A stretch of DNA of 64,000 nt from Polymorphobacter megasporae (lineage in GTDB: Bacteria; Pseudomonadota; Alphaproteobacteria; Sphingomonadales; Sphingomonadaceae), in contig NZ_CP081848.1 of the NCBI RefSeq assembly GCF_018982885.2, positions 1,364,001-1,428,000 on the forward strand, read 5' to 3'. The translations under genes were made by a program, and so were the position numbers. Numbering within the stretch: position 1 is the first letter of the stretch; each line of letters starts with the position of its first letter. The notes beneath the pieces are model-generated. The model did no database searches, was not told the origin of the DNA, and worked only from the letters and a program-made list of their open reading frames with translations. Positions 45,161 through 53,991 of this stretch are shown in pieces.

Positions 45161-45873
45161 CGACCGTTTCCCCGTCGAAGGATCCCGCGCCGGCCCTGAC
45201 GTCGGGCCGCCCGAAGGATGCGGCGACGCTGTTGATCGTCCGCCGCGACGACGGCGCGGGCGGCAGCGGCGGCGAGCCCCGCGTTTTGATGGGGCGGCGG
45301 CACGGCGGCCACGCGTTCATGCCGGGCAAATGGGTCTTCCCCGGCGGCGGGGTCGATCGCGGCGACTTCGCCGTCCCCGCCGCGACCGAACTGGTTGGCC
45401 ACGTCGCCGCCGCGCTCGCCCGGACGACGACCCCGGCGCGCGGGCGAGCACTCGCCATGGCGGCGATCCGCGAGACGTTCGAGGAGACCGGGCTGCTGGT
45501 GGCCAAGCCGGTCGATTTAGCGCCGGTGAAGCGCACCGGACCGTGGCGCGACTTCTTCGCCGCCGGAGTCGCGCCCGACCTCGCCGCGCTCGACTTTGTC
45601 GCCCGCGCGATCACACCCCCGGTTCGGCCAAGGCGGTTCGACGCGCGCTTCTTCGTGGCCGATGCCGCCGCGCTGGTGTCGCTCGATCCCGGCGGTGGAT
45701 CGGGCGAGCTCGACGAACTTGCGTGGTTCGACTGGGACGCGGCGGCGGCGCTCGACCTGCCGCAGATCACCCGTGCGATTCTGGCCGAGGTGAAGCTGCG
45801 GCTACGCGATCCGGCGCGACCGATCCAGTGTCACCGCTTCGTGCGCGGGGGGCATCGGCTGGAGACTGTCTAG
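45157..45873 (+). CDS. NUDIX hydrolase, probable CTG start
   Basis: About 238 residues. The Nudix box is split in the usual way: PGKWVFPGGGVDRGD near residues 54-68, then AAIRETFEETGLL near 100 (RExxEExxG pattern). It probably hydrolyses a nucleoside diphosphate derivative or CoA. The homologous N-terminus (about 20 residues before ATLLIVRR) lies where the only candidates are CTG 45157, which overlaps the cytochrome stop (CTGA), CTG 45196, or a GTG 45118 that would overlap 42 bases. CTG at 45157 fits best. Its end overlaps the convergent PBP gene by four bases. Confidence 0.7.
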   Translation: MTTVSPSKDPAPALTSGRPKDAATLLIVRRDDGAGGSGGEPRVLMGRRHGGHAFMPGKWVFPGGGVDRGDFAVPAATELVGHVAAALARTTTPARGRALAMAAIRETFEETGLLVAKPVDLAPVKRTGPWRDFFAAGVAPDLAALDFVARAITPPVRPRRFDARFFVADAAALVSLDPGGGSGELDELAWFDWDAAAALDLPQITRAILAEVKLRLRDPARPIQCHRFVRGGHRLETV

Positions 45874-47891
45874 TCGGGTTGCGGCGGCTCGGGGGGTTCG
45901 GGCGGCTCCGTCCGGTTCTCGCGACGCTCGCGCACCCCGTCGAGCGCCTGGCCGATCGCATCCGCCGCCTCGCCGGTCGCCGCACCGACGGCGTCGCCGA
46001 CGACATTCCCGACGAGATCGCCGATCGCGTCGACCGGGCTCCGCTGCACCGGCGCAGGGCGGAGCAGGCCCTCGCGGGTCAGCGCGGCGGTCATGAACTT
46101 CTTCCACAGTTTTGCCGGCACCGTCCCGCCGACCACCCCGGTCATCGGCGAATTATCGTCGTTGCCGACCCAGACGCCGACGACGAGGTCGCCGGCGAAG
46201 CCGATGAACAGCGCGTCGCGATGGTTCTGCGTCGTGCCGGTCTTGCCGTAGGTCGCGATTCCCAGCAGCGCCGCTTGCCCGGTGCCGTGCCGCACCGCCG
46301 ACTGGAGGAGTTCGAGCATCGGGCCGCGTTCGGGCCAGCCGCGCGTCGCCGCGACCGCGCCGCGCACCGTGTCGATCAATCCCGGCGCGCGAGGGGAGGC
46401 CAGCCCGACCGGCTTGACCGGATACGCACCGTTCGCGACCGCGGCGTAAGCGCTCGTCAGCTCGATCAACGGCACCCCCGACGTGCCGAGTGCAAGCCCT
46501 TCGTAATTCGACAGCGGCACCGTCACCCCGAGCAGCCGCGCCTGCTTGCGGACCGCCTCGACCCCGACCTGCTGCGTCAGCTTGGCGGCGGCGATGTTCG
46601 ACGACGCGGCGAACGCGGTGGCGAGGCTGATCCGCCCGCGATACTTGCCCTCGTCGTTCTTCGGCGACCAGTCGCCGATCGTCGTCGGCGAATCGTCGAT
46701 GATCGTCCCCGTCGTCGCCCCGGCGTGGAGCGCGGCGAGATAGACGAACAGCTTGAACGACGACCCCGGCTGGCGCAGCGCCTGCGTCGCGCGGTTGAAC
46801 GGCGTCGCGGCATAGTTCGCGCCGCCGACCATCGCGACGACCCGCCCGTCGGGGCGCATCGCGACCAGCGCCGCCTGATGGATGTTGAGCCCGCCTGCGC
46901 CTGCGAGCATGTCGCCGACCGCGCGCTCGGCATCGTGCTGGAGCGCCGGGTCGAGCGTCGTCCTGACCGCGACGTCGCCGTATTGCCCGGGGTCGACGAC
47001 CCCGCGCGCCTGCGGCAGGACCCAGTCGGCGAAATACGACCCCGTCGGGATCGCCTTGCGCCCGGGGGTGTAGCGCGCCGGGGAGACGCGGCTCGCCTGT
47101 GCCGCAGTCAGCGCGCCGGTTTCGACCATCGCCTGCAACACGACGCGCTCGCGGTCCTGCGCGCGCGACAGGTGGCGCGACGGCGCGAGGCTCGACGGCG
47201 CCTTGACCAGCCCGGCGAGCATTGCCGCCTGCCCGACGGTCAGGTCCTCGGGCTCGCGGTCGAAATAGGTGCGGGCGGCGGCCCGAAGCCCGTACGCGCC
47301 CTCGCCGAAATAGACGCTCGACAGATACCTGGACAGGATCTGGTCCTTGGTCAGGCGGCTTTCGAGGTAGAAGGCGATGATGATTTCCTGCAGCTTGCGC
47401 TTGATCGTGCGGTCGCTGCTGAGGAAGCTCGTCTTGGCGAGCTGCTGGGTCAGGGTCGATCCGCCCTGCGACACTCCACCCGCTTCGGCGTTGCGGAACA
47501 TCGCCCGTGCGATTCCCTGCGGGTCGATCCCCCAGTGCGAATAGAAGCGCCGGTCCTCGATTGAGACGATCGCCTGGGGGACGTACTTCGGCAGCTCGGC
47601 GATCGTGACCGGCAGCTCCTTATAATCGCCGCGCCGCGCGATCGGGTGGCCGGCGTCGTCGAGCAGGACGAGGCTGGGGTTCTTAAGCGGCTCGAGCGCG
47701 CGCCCGAGCGGGGCGGTGACGACGAGCCAGACCCCAGTGGCGACGATCGCGACGACGATGACCAGCAGGATGAGCTTCCAGAAGCGGCGGAGGAAGCTGC
47801 GTTTCGGCGGCGGCGGGGGCGTGTCGAGTTCGGCGAGCAGCGCGTCGATCCGCGCGCGGCGGGCATCGTCATCGGCGTAGAGCGAGGTCAT
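45870..47891 (-). CDS. Class A penicillin-binding protein (transglycosylase/transpeptidase)
   Basis: 673 residues. A cytoplasmic N-terminal tail (ends near PPPKRSF), one membrane helix near residues 40-62, GT51 glycosyltransferase domain with EDRRFYSHWGID and GGSTLTQQLAK near 115-140, and a transpeptidase domain with SSFK near 365, SSN near 410 and KTGTTQNHRD near 530. It polymerises and crosslinks peptidoglycan. The C-terminal tail (about 60 residues) is Glu/Pro-rich. The Nudix gene converges on it; the palindromic element at 47895 sits just upstream of its start. Confidence 0.94.
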   Translation of the reverse strand: MTSLYADDDARRARIDALLAELDTPPPPPKRSFLRRFWKLILLVIVVAIVATGVWLVVTAPLGRALEPLKNPSLVLLDDAGHPIARRGDYKELPVTIAELPKYVPQAIVSIEDRRFYSHWGIDPQGIARAMFRNAEAGGVSQGGSTLTQQLAKTSFLSSDRTIKRKLQEIIIAFYLESRLTKDQILSRYLSSVYFGEGAYGLRAAARTYFDREPEDLTVGQAAMLAGLVKAPSSLAPSRHLSRAQDRERVVLQAMVETGALTAAQASRVSPARYTPGRKAIPTGSYFADWVLPQARGVVDPGQYGDVAVRTTLDPALQHDAERAVGDMLAGAGGLNIHQAALVAMRPDGRVVAMVGGANYAATPFNRATQALRQPGSSFKLFVYLAALHAGATTGTIIDDSPTTIGDWSPKNDEGKYRGRISLATAFAASSNIAAAKLTQQVGVEAVRKQARLLGVTVPLSNYEGLALGTSGVPLIELTSAYAAVANGAYPVKPVGLASPRAPGLIDTVRGAVAATRGWPERGPMLELLQSAVRHGTGQAALLGIATYGKTGTTQNHRDALFIGFAGDLVVGVWVGNDDNSPMTGVVGGTVPAKLWKKFMTAALTREGLLRPAPVQRSPVDAIGDLVGNVVGDAVGAATGEAADAIGQALDGVRERRENRTEPPEPPEPPQPD

Positions 47892-47894
47892 ATC

Positions 47895-48045
47895 TTCCCT
47901 CTCCCCTCGAGGGAGAGGGACGGTCGCGCCTTCGCGACCAGGGTGAGGGTGAGGACATTGAAGGAGGAGCCATCATGGCCACCCTCACCCTCACCCTGGT
48001 CGCGCGAAGGGCGCGACCGTCCCTCTCCCTCGAGGGGAGAGGGAA
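47895..48045. repeat. Large imperfect inverted repeat upstream of PBP gene
   Basis: About 60-base arms (47895-47954 and 47983-48045) pair almost perfectly around a loop of about 28 bases; outer ends TTCCCTCTCCCC and GGGGAGAGGGAA. Inside are short Cys-free purine/pyrimidine blocks (GGGTGAGGGTGAGG / CCTCACCCTCACCC). It fills the gap between prfC's stop and the PBP start on the same strand. This is a REP/BIME-like palindromic repeat of a type common in proteobacterial intergenic regions; it would form a strong hairpin in the mRNA. Confidence 0.85.
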
Positions 48046-48048
48046 TGT

Positions 48049-49626
48049 TCACGCCCGCTCCCGCGTTGCGGTGAAGCGCAGCGTCTTTTCGCGCTGCTCG
48101 GTGTAGTTCAATTCCCACTGGTCGCGCGCCATGAAGACCGGCGCGCCGTCGCGGTCCTCGGCCATTGCGCCACGGTGGGCGTCGATGAAGGTCTTGAGGT
48201 CGGCGGCTTCGTCGGCGGTGATCCAGCGTGCGGTGTCGAACGGCGACGCCTCGAAGCCGGCGGCGACGTTGTACTCGGCCGACAGGCGCGAGATCAGCAC
48301 TTCGAGCTGCAACTGCCCAACGACGCCGACAATCCATTGCGACCCGATCATCGGGCGGAACAGCTGGGTCACCCCCTCCTCGGCCATGTCGTTGAGCGCC
48401 GAACGCAGCTGCTTCGACTTGGTCGGGTCGCCCAGCCGGACGCGCTTGAGGATTTCAGGGGCGAAGTTCGGGATGCCGGTGAAGGTCAGTGCCTCGCCCT
48501 CGGTCAGCGAATCGCCGACGCGCAGGACTCCGTGATTGGGGATGCCGATGATGTCGCCGGGATACGCCTCGTCGGCGATCTCGCGGTCGGCGGCGAAGAA
48601 AAAGATCGGCGAGTTGATCGCGATGGCCTTGCCGGTCGCGACCTGCTTCAATTTCATTCCCCGGCGGAACTTGCCCGAGCAGACGCGCATGAAGGCGATG
48701 CGGTCGCGGTGCTGCGGGTTCATGTTCGCCTGCACCTTGAAGACGAAGCCGGTGACGGCAGGCTCGTCGGGGGTCACGTCGCGCGGGATCGCGTGTTGGA
48801 CGCGCGGCGCGGGGGCGTAAGCGGCAAGGCCGTCGATCAGGTCCTCGACGCCGAAATCCTTCAATGCCGAGCCGAAGAACACGGGGGTCAGTGCGCCCTT
48901 GCGGTACAGGTCGGGGTCGAGCGTCGCATAGCCGCCGAGCGCGAGTTCGGCCTCGGCGCGGAACTTCACCAATTCGTCGGCGGGGACATGATCGGCGAGG
49001 CGCGGGTCGTCGAGTCCGGTCATCTCGATCGTCTGCCCCGACGTCTTGCTGTCGCCTTCGGGGATCGTCAGCCGGTTGCGGCGCAGGTCCCATAGCCCGC
49101 GAAACTGCCCGCCCATGCCGACCGGCCAGTTCATCGGCACGACGTCGAGCGCGAGTTTGTCGGCGACCTCGTCGAGGAGTTCGAACGGGTCGCGTCCCTC
49201 GCGGTCGACCTTGTTGACGAAGGTGACGATCGGCACGTCGCGCAGGCGGCAGACCTCGAACAGCTTGCGCGTCTGCGCCTCGATCCCGCGCGCGGCGTCG
49301 ATCACCATCACCGCTGAATCGACCGCGGTCAGCGTGCGGTAGGTGTCCTCGCTGAAATCTTCGTGTCCCGGCGTGTCGAGCAGGTTGTAGGTGATCGCGG
49401 CGCGCTCGAACGTCATCACCGAACTGGTGACGCTGATCCCGCGCTGCTGTTCGATCTTCATCCAGTCCGACCGTGCGCGCCGGTTGTTGCCGCGCGCGCG
49501 GACTTCGCCGGCAAGGTGGATCGCGCCGCCGAATAGCAACAGCTTTTCGGTCAGCGTCGTCTTGCCGGCGTCGGGGTGCGAAATGATCGCGAAGGTGCGG
49601 CGCTCGTTGTGCGCGGGGGCTGACAT
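48049..49626 (-). CDS. prfC: Peptide chain release factor 3
   Basis: 525 residues; GTPase that recycles RF1/RF2 after termination. GTP-binding motifs: SHPDAGKTTLTEKLL near residue 16, DTPGHEDFSEDTYRTL near 87, FVNKVDREGRDPFELLDEV near 141. The region RGISVTSSVMTFER is switch I. The downstream domains have the RF3-typical MGGQFRG and QLFRPMIGSQWIVGVVGQLQ sequences. Start ATG at 49626. It lies divergent from the D,D-carboxypeptidase gene, whose start is 123 bases away. Confidence 0.96.
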   Translation of the reverse strand: MSAPAHNERRTFAIISHPDAGKTTLTEKLLLFGGAIHLAGEVRARGNNRRARSDWMKIEQQRGISVTSSVMTFERAAITYNLLDTPGHEDFSEDTYRTLTAVDSAVMVIDAARGIEAQTRKLFEVCRLRDVPIVTFVNKVDREGRDPFELLDEVADKLALDVVPMNWPVGMGGQFRGLWDLRRNRLTIPEGDSKTSGQTIEMTGLDDPRLADHVPADELVKFRAEAELALGGYATLDPDLYRKGALTPVFFGSALKDFGVEDLIDGLAAYAPAPRVQHAIPRDVTPDEPAVTGFVFKVQANMNPQHRDRIAFMRVCSGKFRRGMKLKQVATGKAIAINSPIFFFAADREIADEAYPGDIIGIPNHGVLRVGDSLTEGEALTFTGIPNFAPEILKRVRLGDPTKSKQLRSALNDMAEEGVTQLFRPMIGSQWIVGVVGQLQLEVLISRLSAEYNVAAGFEASPFDTARWITADEAADLKTFIDAHRGAMAEDRDGAPVFMARDQWELNYTEQREKTLRFTATRERA

Positions 49627-49749
49627 GCGCCGCTATGTGGCGATTATCGCGGATCGCGGCAAGCCGCCCGAAGTTTGCGCCACAACGCGCTTGCGCTGGC
49701 GAGTCCACCTTTGTTACAAAGAGCCAACGGCGGGATCGAGGATTTTCCT

Positions 49750-50724
49750 GTGCGGAGTCAGCGTCTTCTCATCGGTCTTTTAAGTGCGCTGGCAATTGCC
49801 GCGCCGGCGACCGCTTCAAGTCTTTACACCGTTCCGAAATACGCCGCGATCCTGCTTAACGCTTCGACCGGCGAGGTGATGTACGCGCGGCAGGCCGATG
49901 CGCCGCGCTACCCGGCGTCGATCACCAAGGTGCTGACGCTGTACATCGCGTTCGATCAGCTCGCGCACGGCGGCGCCCGCCTGACCGACGCGATCACCAT
50001 TTCGAAGCACGCCGCACACCAGGCCCCGTCGAAGCTCGGCCTCAAGGTCGGCTCGACGATCAGCCTCAAGGACGCAATCGACATCATCGCGACCAAGTCG
50101 GCGAACGACATCGCCGTCGCGGTCGCCGAGCATATCAGTGGCACCGAGCAGGCGTTCGCGGCGCGGATGACCGCCACCGCCAAAAAACTCGGCATGACCT
50201 CGTCGCAGTTCGTCAATGCGACCGGCCTGCCCGACAGCCGCCAGCTGACCACCGCGCGCGACATCGGCACGCTGAGCCGCGCGGTCGTCCGCGACTTCCC
50301 GCAATTCTACCGCGTCTTCAGCCAGGTCGCGGTCGATTACGAAGGCAAGTCGATCGCCAACCACAACCACCTGTTGACGACGCTGCCCGGGGTCGACGGG
50401 ATCAAGACCGGCTATACCCAGGCGGCGGGGTTCACCCTCGCGGCGTCGGCGGCGCACGACGGGACGCGGCTGATCGCGGTCGTCCTTGGCGGGCCGACCC
50501 GGCTGGCGCGCGACGGCAACGTCACCAACCTGCTCAATACCGGCTTCGCGGTCGTCAACCGCCGCGCGCACGGCGAATTGACGACGGTCGCCGAAAACCT
50601 CGCCGAGCCCGAGGACCTGTCCGACGGCACACTCCAGGGGCTCGCCGAGACGAGCGTCGGTGACAACCCGACGCTGGCGATGCTGGCGAACCGCACCCCG
50701 ATCAAGCAGGGCCGCAGCTGGTAG
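49750..50724 (+). CDS. D-alanyl-D-alanine carboxypeptidase (DacA/PBP5-6 type)
   Basis: 324 residues. Signal peptide about 1-23 (MRSQRLLIGLLSALAIAAPATA). Serine-penicillin-recognising motifs: S57xxK60 (ASITK), S117xN119 (KSAND), K219TG (GIKTGYTQ). It removes the terminal D-Ala of peptidoglycan stems in the periplasm. The start is GTG 49750 with AGGA 7 bases before it. The C-terminal membrane-anchoring amphipathic helix typical of DacA/DacC is not obvious, so it may be a soluble form. Followed immediately by a RidA gene. Confidence 0.92.
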   Translation: MRSQRLLIGLLSALAIAAPATASSLYTVPKYAAILLNASTGEVMYARQADAPRYPASITKVLTLYIAFDQLAHGGARLTDAITISKHAAHQAPSKLGLKVGSTISLKDAIDIIATKSANDIAVAVAEHISGTEQAFAARMTATAKKLGMTSSQFVNATGLPDSRQLTTARDIGTLSRAVVRDFPQFYRVFSQVAVDYEGKSIANHNHLLTTLPGVDGIKTGYTQAAGFTLAASAAHDGTRLIAVVLGGPTRLARDGNVTNLLNTGFAVVNRRAHGELTTVAENLAEPEDLSDGTLQGLAETSVGDNPTLAMLANRTPIKQGRSW

Positions 50725-50726
50725 CC

Positions 50727-51170
50727 ATGCGCCGCCGCATCGCAAGCGGTTCGGCGTACGAGGATTTGATCGGCTATTCGCGCGCGATTGTGGACGACGA
50801 CGGCTGGGTGTTCGTGTCGGGCTGCACCGGAGTCGATCCGGCGACGATGACGCTCTCCGATGGGGTCGAGGCGCAGTGTACCGCGGCCTTGGCGACAATC
50901 GCGGCGGCGCTTGGCGCAGCGGGGGCGGGCTTCGATGACGTCGTCCGGGTGCGGTATATTCTCCCCGATGCCGACGACTTCGAAGTGTGCTGGCCGCAAC
51001 TCCGCGCCGCGTTCGGGATCGCGCGACCGGCGGCGACGATGATCGTCGCGGGGCTGATCGACCCGAAGATGCGGATCGAGATCGAGGTGACCGCGCGGGT
51101 TCTAAAGCGCACTCCCCCTTTACCTGGCATCCCCGCGAATGCGGAGACCCAAAGTCACGATGGCCGGTGA
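50727..51170 (+). CDS. RidA family protein with C-terminal extension from a palindrome
   Basis: 147 residues. RidA (YjgF) enamine/imine deaminase fold: DGWVFVSGCTG near residue 33, RYILPDADDFE near 81, and a C-terminal IEVTARVLK, which is where most members end. The ORF runs on for about 24 more residues into the inverted repeat at 51125, whose sequence supplies the stop codon, so the natural C-terminus appears to have been replaced. The GRPAATMIV-type Arg is present (RPAATMIVAGL). It removes reactive enamines such as 2-aminoacrylate. Its start is two bases after the previous stop. Confidence 0.88.
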   Translation: MRRRIASGSAYEDLIGYSRAIVDDDGWVFVSGCTGVDPATMTLSDGVEAQCTAALATIAAALGAAGAGFDDVVRVRYILPDADDFEVCWPQLRAAFGIARPAATMIVAGLIDPKMRIEIEVTARVLKRTPPLPGIPANAETQSHDGR

Positions 51171-51204
51171 CCTTGGGTCCCCGCATTCGCGGGGATGACA
51201 GGGG
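51125..51204. repeat. REP-like inverted repeat (CCCCGCGAATGCGG type)
   Basis: Arms TGGCATCCCCGCGAATGCGG (51125 onward) and CCGCATTCGCGGGGATGACA (to 51204) pair with a few mismatches. The core ATCCCCGCGAATGCGG / CCGCATTCGCGGGGAT is a widespread bacterial repeat. The left arm lies inside the RidA frame and supplies its stop; the right arm lies just before the ribosome site of the deoxyinosine glycosylase gene. Confidence 0.88.
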
Positions 51205-51214
51205 AACAGGAGCG

Positions 51215-51733
51215 ATGACGCGCCATGCCAGCTTCGCCCCCGTCGTCGATGCCCGCACCCGCGTCCTCATCCTAGGCAGCTTGCCCGGAGTAAAATCGCT
51301 AGAAGCTGGGCGCTATTACGCCCATCCGCAGAACGGCTTCTGGCGGCTAACCGGGAGTGTAGTCGGCGTCGATTTGGTGTCGCTCGACTACCCGGACCGT
51401 CTCGCCGCGCTGCTCGCCGCCGGAATCGGCGTATGGGACGTTATCGCCACTGCGCGTCGCAGCGGCAGCCTCGACGAGGCAATCCGCGATATCGAGGGCA
51501 ACGACCTCGCCGCGCTGGTGGCGACGCTTCCCGACCTGCGCCTCGTCGCTTTCAATGGTCAAAAGGCGGCGTCGATCGGGACGCGGCTGCTTCGACCCGG
51601 AACGCCGCACCTCACTCTCCCGTCGAGCAGTCCCGCATATACGATGGCCTTCGCGGGGAAAGCGGCCGCGTGGGCCGCGCTGCGCATGACTCTCGCGAAT
51701 CGCGTCAGCGTCTCGGACGTGCGCCCTTCTTGA
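51215..51733 (+). CDS. DNA-deoxyinosine glycosylase
   Basis: 172 residues, HhH-less uracil-glycosylase-superfamily fold. VLILGSLPGVKSLEAGRYYA and HPQNGFWRLTGS match TIGR04274, which removes deaminated adenine (hypoxanthine) from DNA. Later features are GVWDVIATARRSGSLDEAI, LRLVAFNGQKAA and LPSSSPAYT. AGGAG lies just before the ATG at 51215, after the palindromic repeat. Its final 29 bases overlap the end of the convergent small exported gene. Confidence 0.9.
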   Translation: MTRHASFAPVVDARTRVLILGSLPGVKSLEAGRYYAHPQNGFWRLTGSVVGVDLVSLDYPDRLAALLAAGIGVWDVIATARRSGSLDEAIRDIEGNDLAALVATLPDLRLVAFNGQKAASIGTRLLRPGTPHLTLPSSSPAYTMAFAGKAAAWAALRMTLANRVSVSDVRPS

Positions 51734-51941
51734 TCGCAGGCGCGGGCGGGGCTTGCTGAGTATCGACCGAATGGGTGTTGCTCGAAGCCGGTGCAATCTT
51801 GGCGAGCGACTCGCGATTCAACGCGGCGATCTCGGCCGATTGCGGCACCGGCGGCAGCGCACGATGACGCGTGTCGCGTGCGCCGACGGGTGCGGCCGCC
51901 ACCATCGCGATCGTGCCGAGAGCGAAGAATATGCGCGTCAT
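51705..51941 (-). CDS. Small exported protein, unknown
   Basis: 78 residues. Signal peptide about 1-21 (MTRIFFALGTIAMVAAAPVGA). The remainder is polar and Pro/Ala-rich with no Cys and a basic end (KKGARPRR). GGAGG lies 6 bases before the ATG at 51941, so it is probably translated. Not recognised. It overlaps the deoxyinosine glycosylase gene end by 29 bases and is divergent from the luciferase-like gene (113 bases between starts). Confidence 0.6.
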   Translation of the reverse strand: MTRIFFALGTIAMVAAAPVGARDTRHRALPPVPQSAEIAALNRESLAKIAPASSNTHSVDTQQAPPAPAIKKGARPRR

Positions 51942-52053
51942 GATAGTCCTCCCTATTTTTTCCCCACAGAGTGTTAACAAACCAATACTATCACCGCCCG
52001 TTCCATTGCTCTCCCGGCGTTCCTATCTTGGTGGCTTGACCGGAGTGACCGCC

Positions 52054-53061
52054 ATGCGTCTCAGTATTCTCGACCAGTCCCCTATCGCTGAAGGCACCAC
52101 CGCGGCGGCGGCACTGTCCAACTCGGTCGACCTCGCTCGCGCCGGTGAGCGACTCGGCTACCACCGCTATTGGGCGGCCGAGCACCACGCCTCGCCCGCG
52201 CTCGCGGGAGCTGCACCCGAGATATTGCTCGCCGCCGCTGGCGCAGCGACGCACTCGATCCGGCTCGGCAGCGGCGGGATCATGCTGCCGCATTATTCGC
52301 CGTTGAAAGTCGCCGAGATTTTCTCGACGCTGAGCGGGCTCTACCCGGGGCGGATCGACCTTGGCCTCGGCCGCGCGCCGGGGAGCGACCAGCGGACCGC
52401 GTTCGCGCTCCAGCGCGATCGGCGGACCCAGTCGCCGAACGATTTCCCGAACCAGCTCGCCGAACTCCTTGGCTATCTCGAGGACGACCTGCCGCCGGGA
52501 CACGCTTTCGCCGATCTTTCAAGGACTCTGCCCGGCCTGCCCGAGACGCCCGAAGTGTGGCTGCTCGGCTCGTCGCCTGATAGCGCGGCGTGGGCGGCGG
52601 AGACCGGGCTGCCGTATTGTTTCGCCGACTTCATCAACAGCGACGGCGCGGAGATCGCCGCGCAATATCGGCGCGCGTTCCGCCCCGGTGTGCGAGGGGC
52701 GAAGCCGTATACGATGGCCGCGCTATGGACGGTTTGTGCCGAGACCGACGCCGAGGCCGAACGGCTGGCGCTATCGTCGCGGATGATGCTCGCGCATTTG
52801 CTGACCGGGGTGCTGATCCCGGTGCCGTCGCCCGAGAAGGCCAGCACGTGGCTCGCGGCAAATCCGAACGCAGCACAGCGCCGCGGCCGCCGGATGATCG
52901 TCGGCTCACCCGCGACTGTTCGCGCCGGGATCGAGGCGGCGGCCGCGGAGTACGGCGCGGACGAGGCGATGCTGGTCAATATCGTCCACGATCATGCAGC
53001 GCGGGTGCGGAGTTACGAGTTGGTGGCAGAGGCGTTCGCAGATCGACGGCTAGCCGCGTGA
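52054..53061 (+). CDS. Luciferase-like (LLM class) flavin-dependent oxidoreductase
   Basis: 335 residues of the bacterial-luciferase family (no light expected). Family features: LDQSPIAEG near the N-terminus, GYHRYWAAEHHASPALAGAAPEIL (catalytic-site His pair), RLGSGGIMLPHYSPLKVAE near 74, GRIDLGLGRAPG and a C-terminal GSPATVRAGIEA. Members use FMN and O2 to oxidise varied substrates; substrate here is unknown. GGAG lies 9 bases before the ATG. It lies between the small exported gene and the gene at 53100, which converges on it. Confidence 0.9.
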   Translation: MRLSILDQSPIAEGTTAAAALSNSVDLARAGERLGYHRYWAAEHHASPALAGAAPEILLAAAGAATHSIRLGSGGIMLPHYSPLKVAEIFSTLSGLYPGRIDLGLGRAPGSDQRTAFALQRDRRTQSPNDFPNQLAELLGYLEDDLPPGHAFADLSRTLPGLPETPEVWLLGSSPDSAAWAAETGLPYCFADFINSDGAEIAAQYRRAFRPGVRGAKPYTMAALWTVCAETDAEAERLALSSRMMLAHLLTGVLIPVPSPEKASTWLAANPNAAQRRGRRMIVGSPATVRAGIEAAAAEYGADEAMLVNIVHDHAARVRSYELVAEAFADRRLAA

Positions 53062-53099
53062 CTTCCTGAATCCTTCCCAAAGACCGGGAGGATCAAGAG

Positions 53100-53990
53100 T
53101 TAAGCCGCGATCGCCCGTCGCGCGTCCGCCGCCTTCACCAATTCGACCGTATTCCGGATATTCGCCCGGCCTGACGCGCCGAACACCATCGACTCGATCT
53201 GCGGCTGTTCGGCGACCCACGCGATCGCCTCGGCAGGCGGGATCGCGCCGCTGGCGTAGATCGACATCGCGATGACGCGGCACGGATAGGCGTCGATCGC
53301 CGCCGCATACGCCGCCCAGCCGCCCGACATGCGGAAGCCGATCTTGTTCATGTTGGCGCAGACGATCGGGTTCTCGACACCTTGTGCTTCGAGCGCGCGG
53401 AGCAGCAGCGGCAGGTTCATCGTGATGAAGCCCGGCTCGGCGTTATAGCGCTTGCGGCAATGGTCGGCGAAGATGCGGAACGCGTCCTTGAACTTGAGCC
53501 CGAGGAGCAGGTCGACGACGACGTTCTGGAGGAAGATCACCGGGGCGTTGACCCCCTCGAACATCTTCATCTCGGCATCGACGAGCAGGGTAATCAGGCC
53601 CTCGACGTCCTTGTTGGCGATCGACAGGCCGCCACGCACCGCCGCATCGAGCAGCCCTTCCTGCGGCAGGAAGCGCTTGAGCGTCCCAAGATAGCCGTCT
53701 TCGGTCACCGCATTCGCGTATTTATGCGCGTACGGCATGCCGGGATAGAAGATGAAGTCGGCGTATTTCGCCGGGTTCGCCTTCATCGTCTCGACGATCT
53801 CGAGGATGCGGTCGTGGGTCGTGCACATGAAGGTGCGGACCCCCTCGGCGAGCGCGATGTCGAGGACATCGACGATCGCCTGCGTCTTCTGGAAGCGCAT
53901 CGCCCCGGCGCGCGCCTTCTCCTCCGACATGTGGTTGATGCCGAAGAACTGGTTATCGCCGAACAGCAGGCGGTCCATCTTGTGAGCCAT
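53100..53990 (-). CDS. Uncharacterised conserved protein, Gfo/Idh-linked
   Basis: 296 residues, not recognised. N-terminal MDRLLFGDNQFFGINHMSEE is striking, followed by VLDIALAEGVRTFMCTTHDR, a series of alternating strands and helices (NAPVIFLQNVVVD; GFITMNLPLLLRALE) and IVCANMNKIGFRMSGG, which suggest a TIM-barrel-like fold, perhaps aldo-keto-reductase related, though no NADPH motif is visible. No signal peptide. It starts one base after the stop of the Gfo/Idh gene (53992), so the two form one operon and probably act on the same sugar or cyclitol. Substrate and reaction unknown. Confidence 0.75.
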   Translation of the reverse strand: MAHKMDRLLFGDNQFFGINHMSEEKARAGAMRFQKTQAIVDVLDIALAEGVRTFMCTTHDRILEIVETMKANPAKYADFIFYPGMPYAHKYANAVTEDGYLGTLKRFLPQEGLLDAAVRGGLSIANKDVEGLITLLVDAEMKMFEGVNAPVIFLQNVVVDLLLGLKFKDAFRIFADHCRKRYNAEPGFITMNLPLLLRALEAQGVENPIVCANMNKIGFRMSGGWAAYAAAIDAYPCRVIAMSIYASGAIPPAEAIAWVAEQPQIESMVFGASGRANIRNTVELVKAADARRAIAA

Positions 53991-53991
53991 G

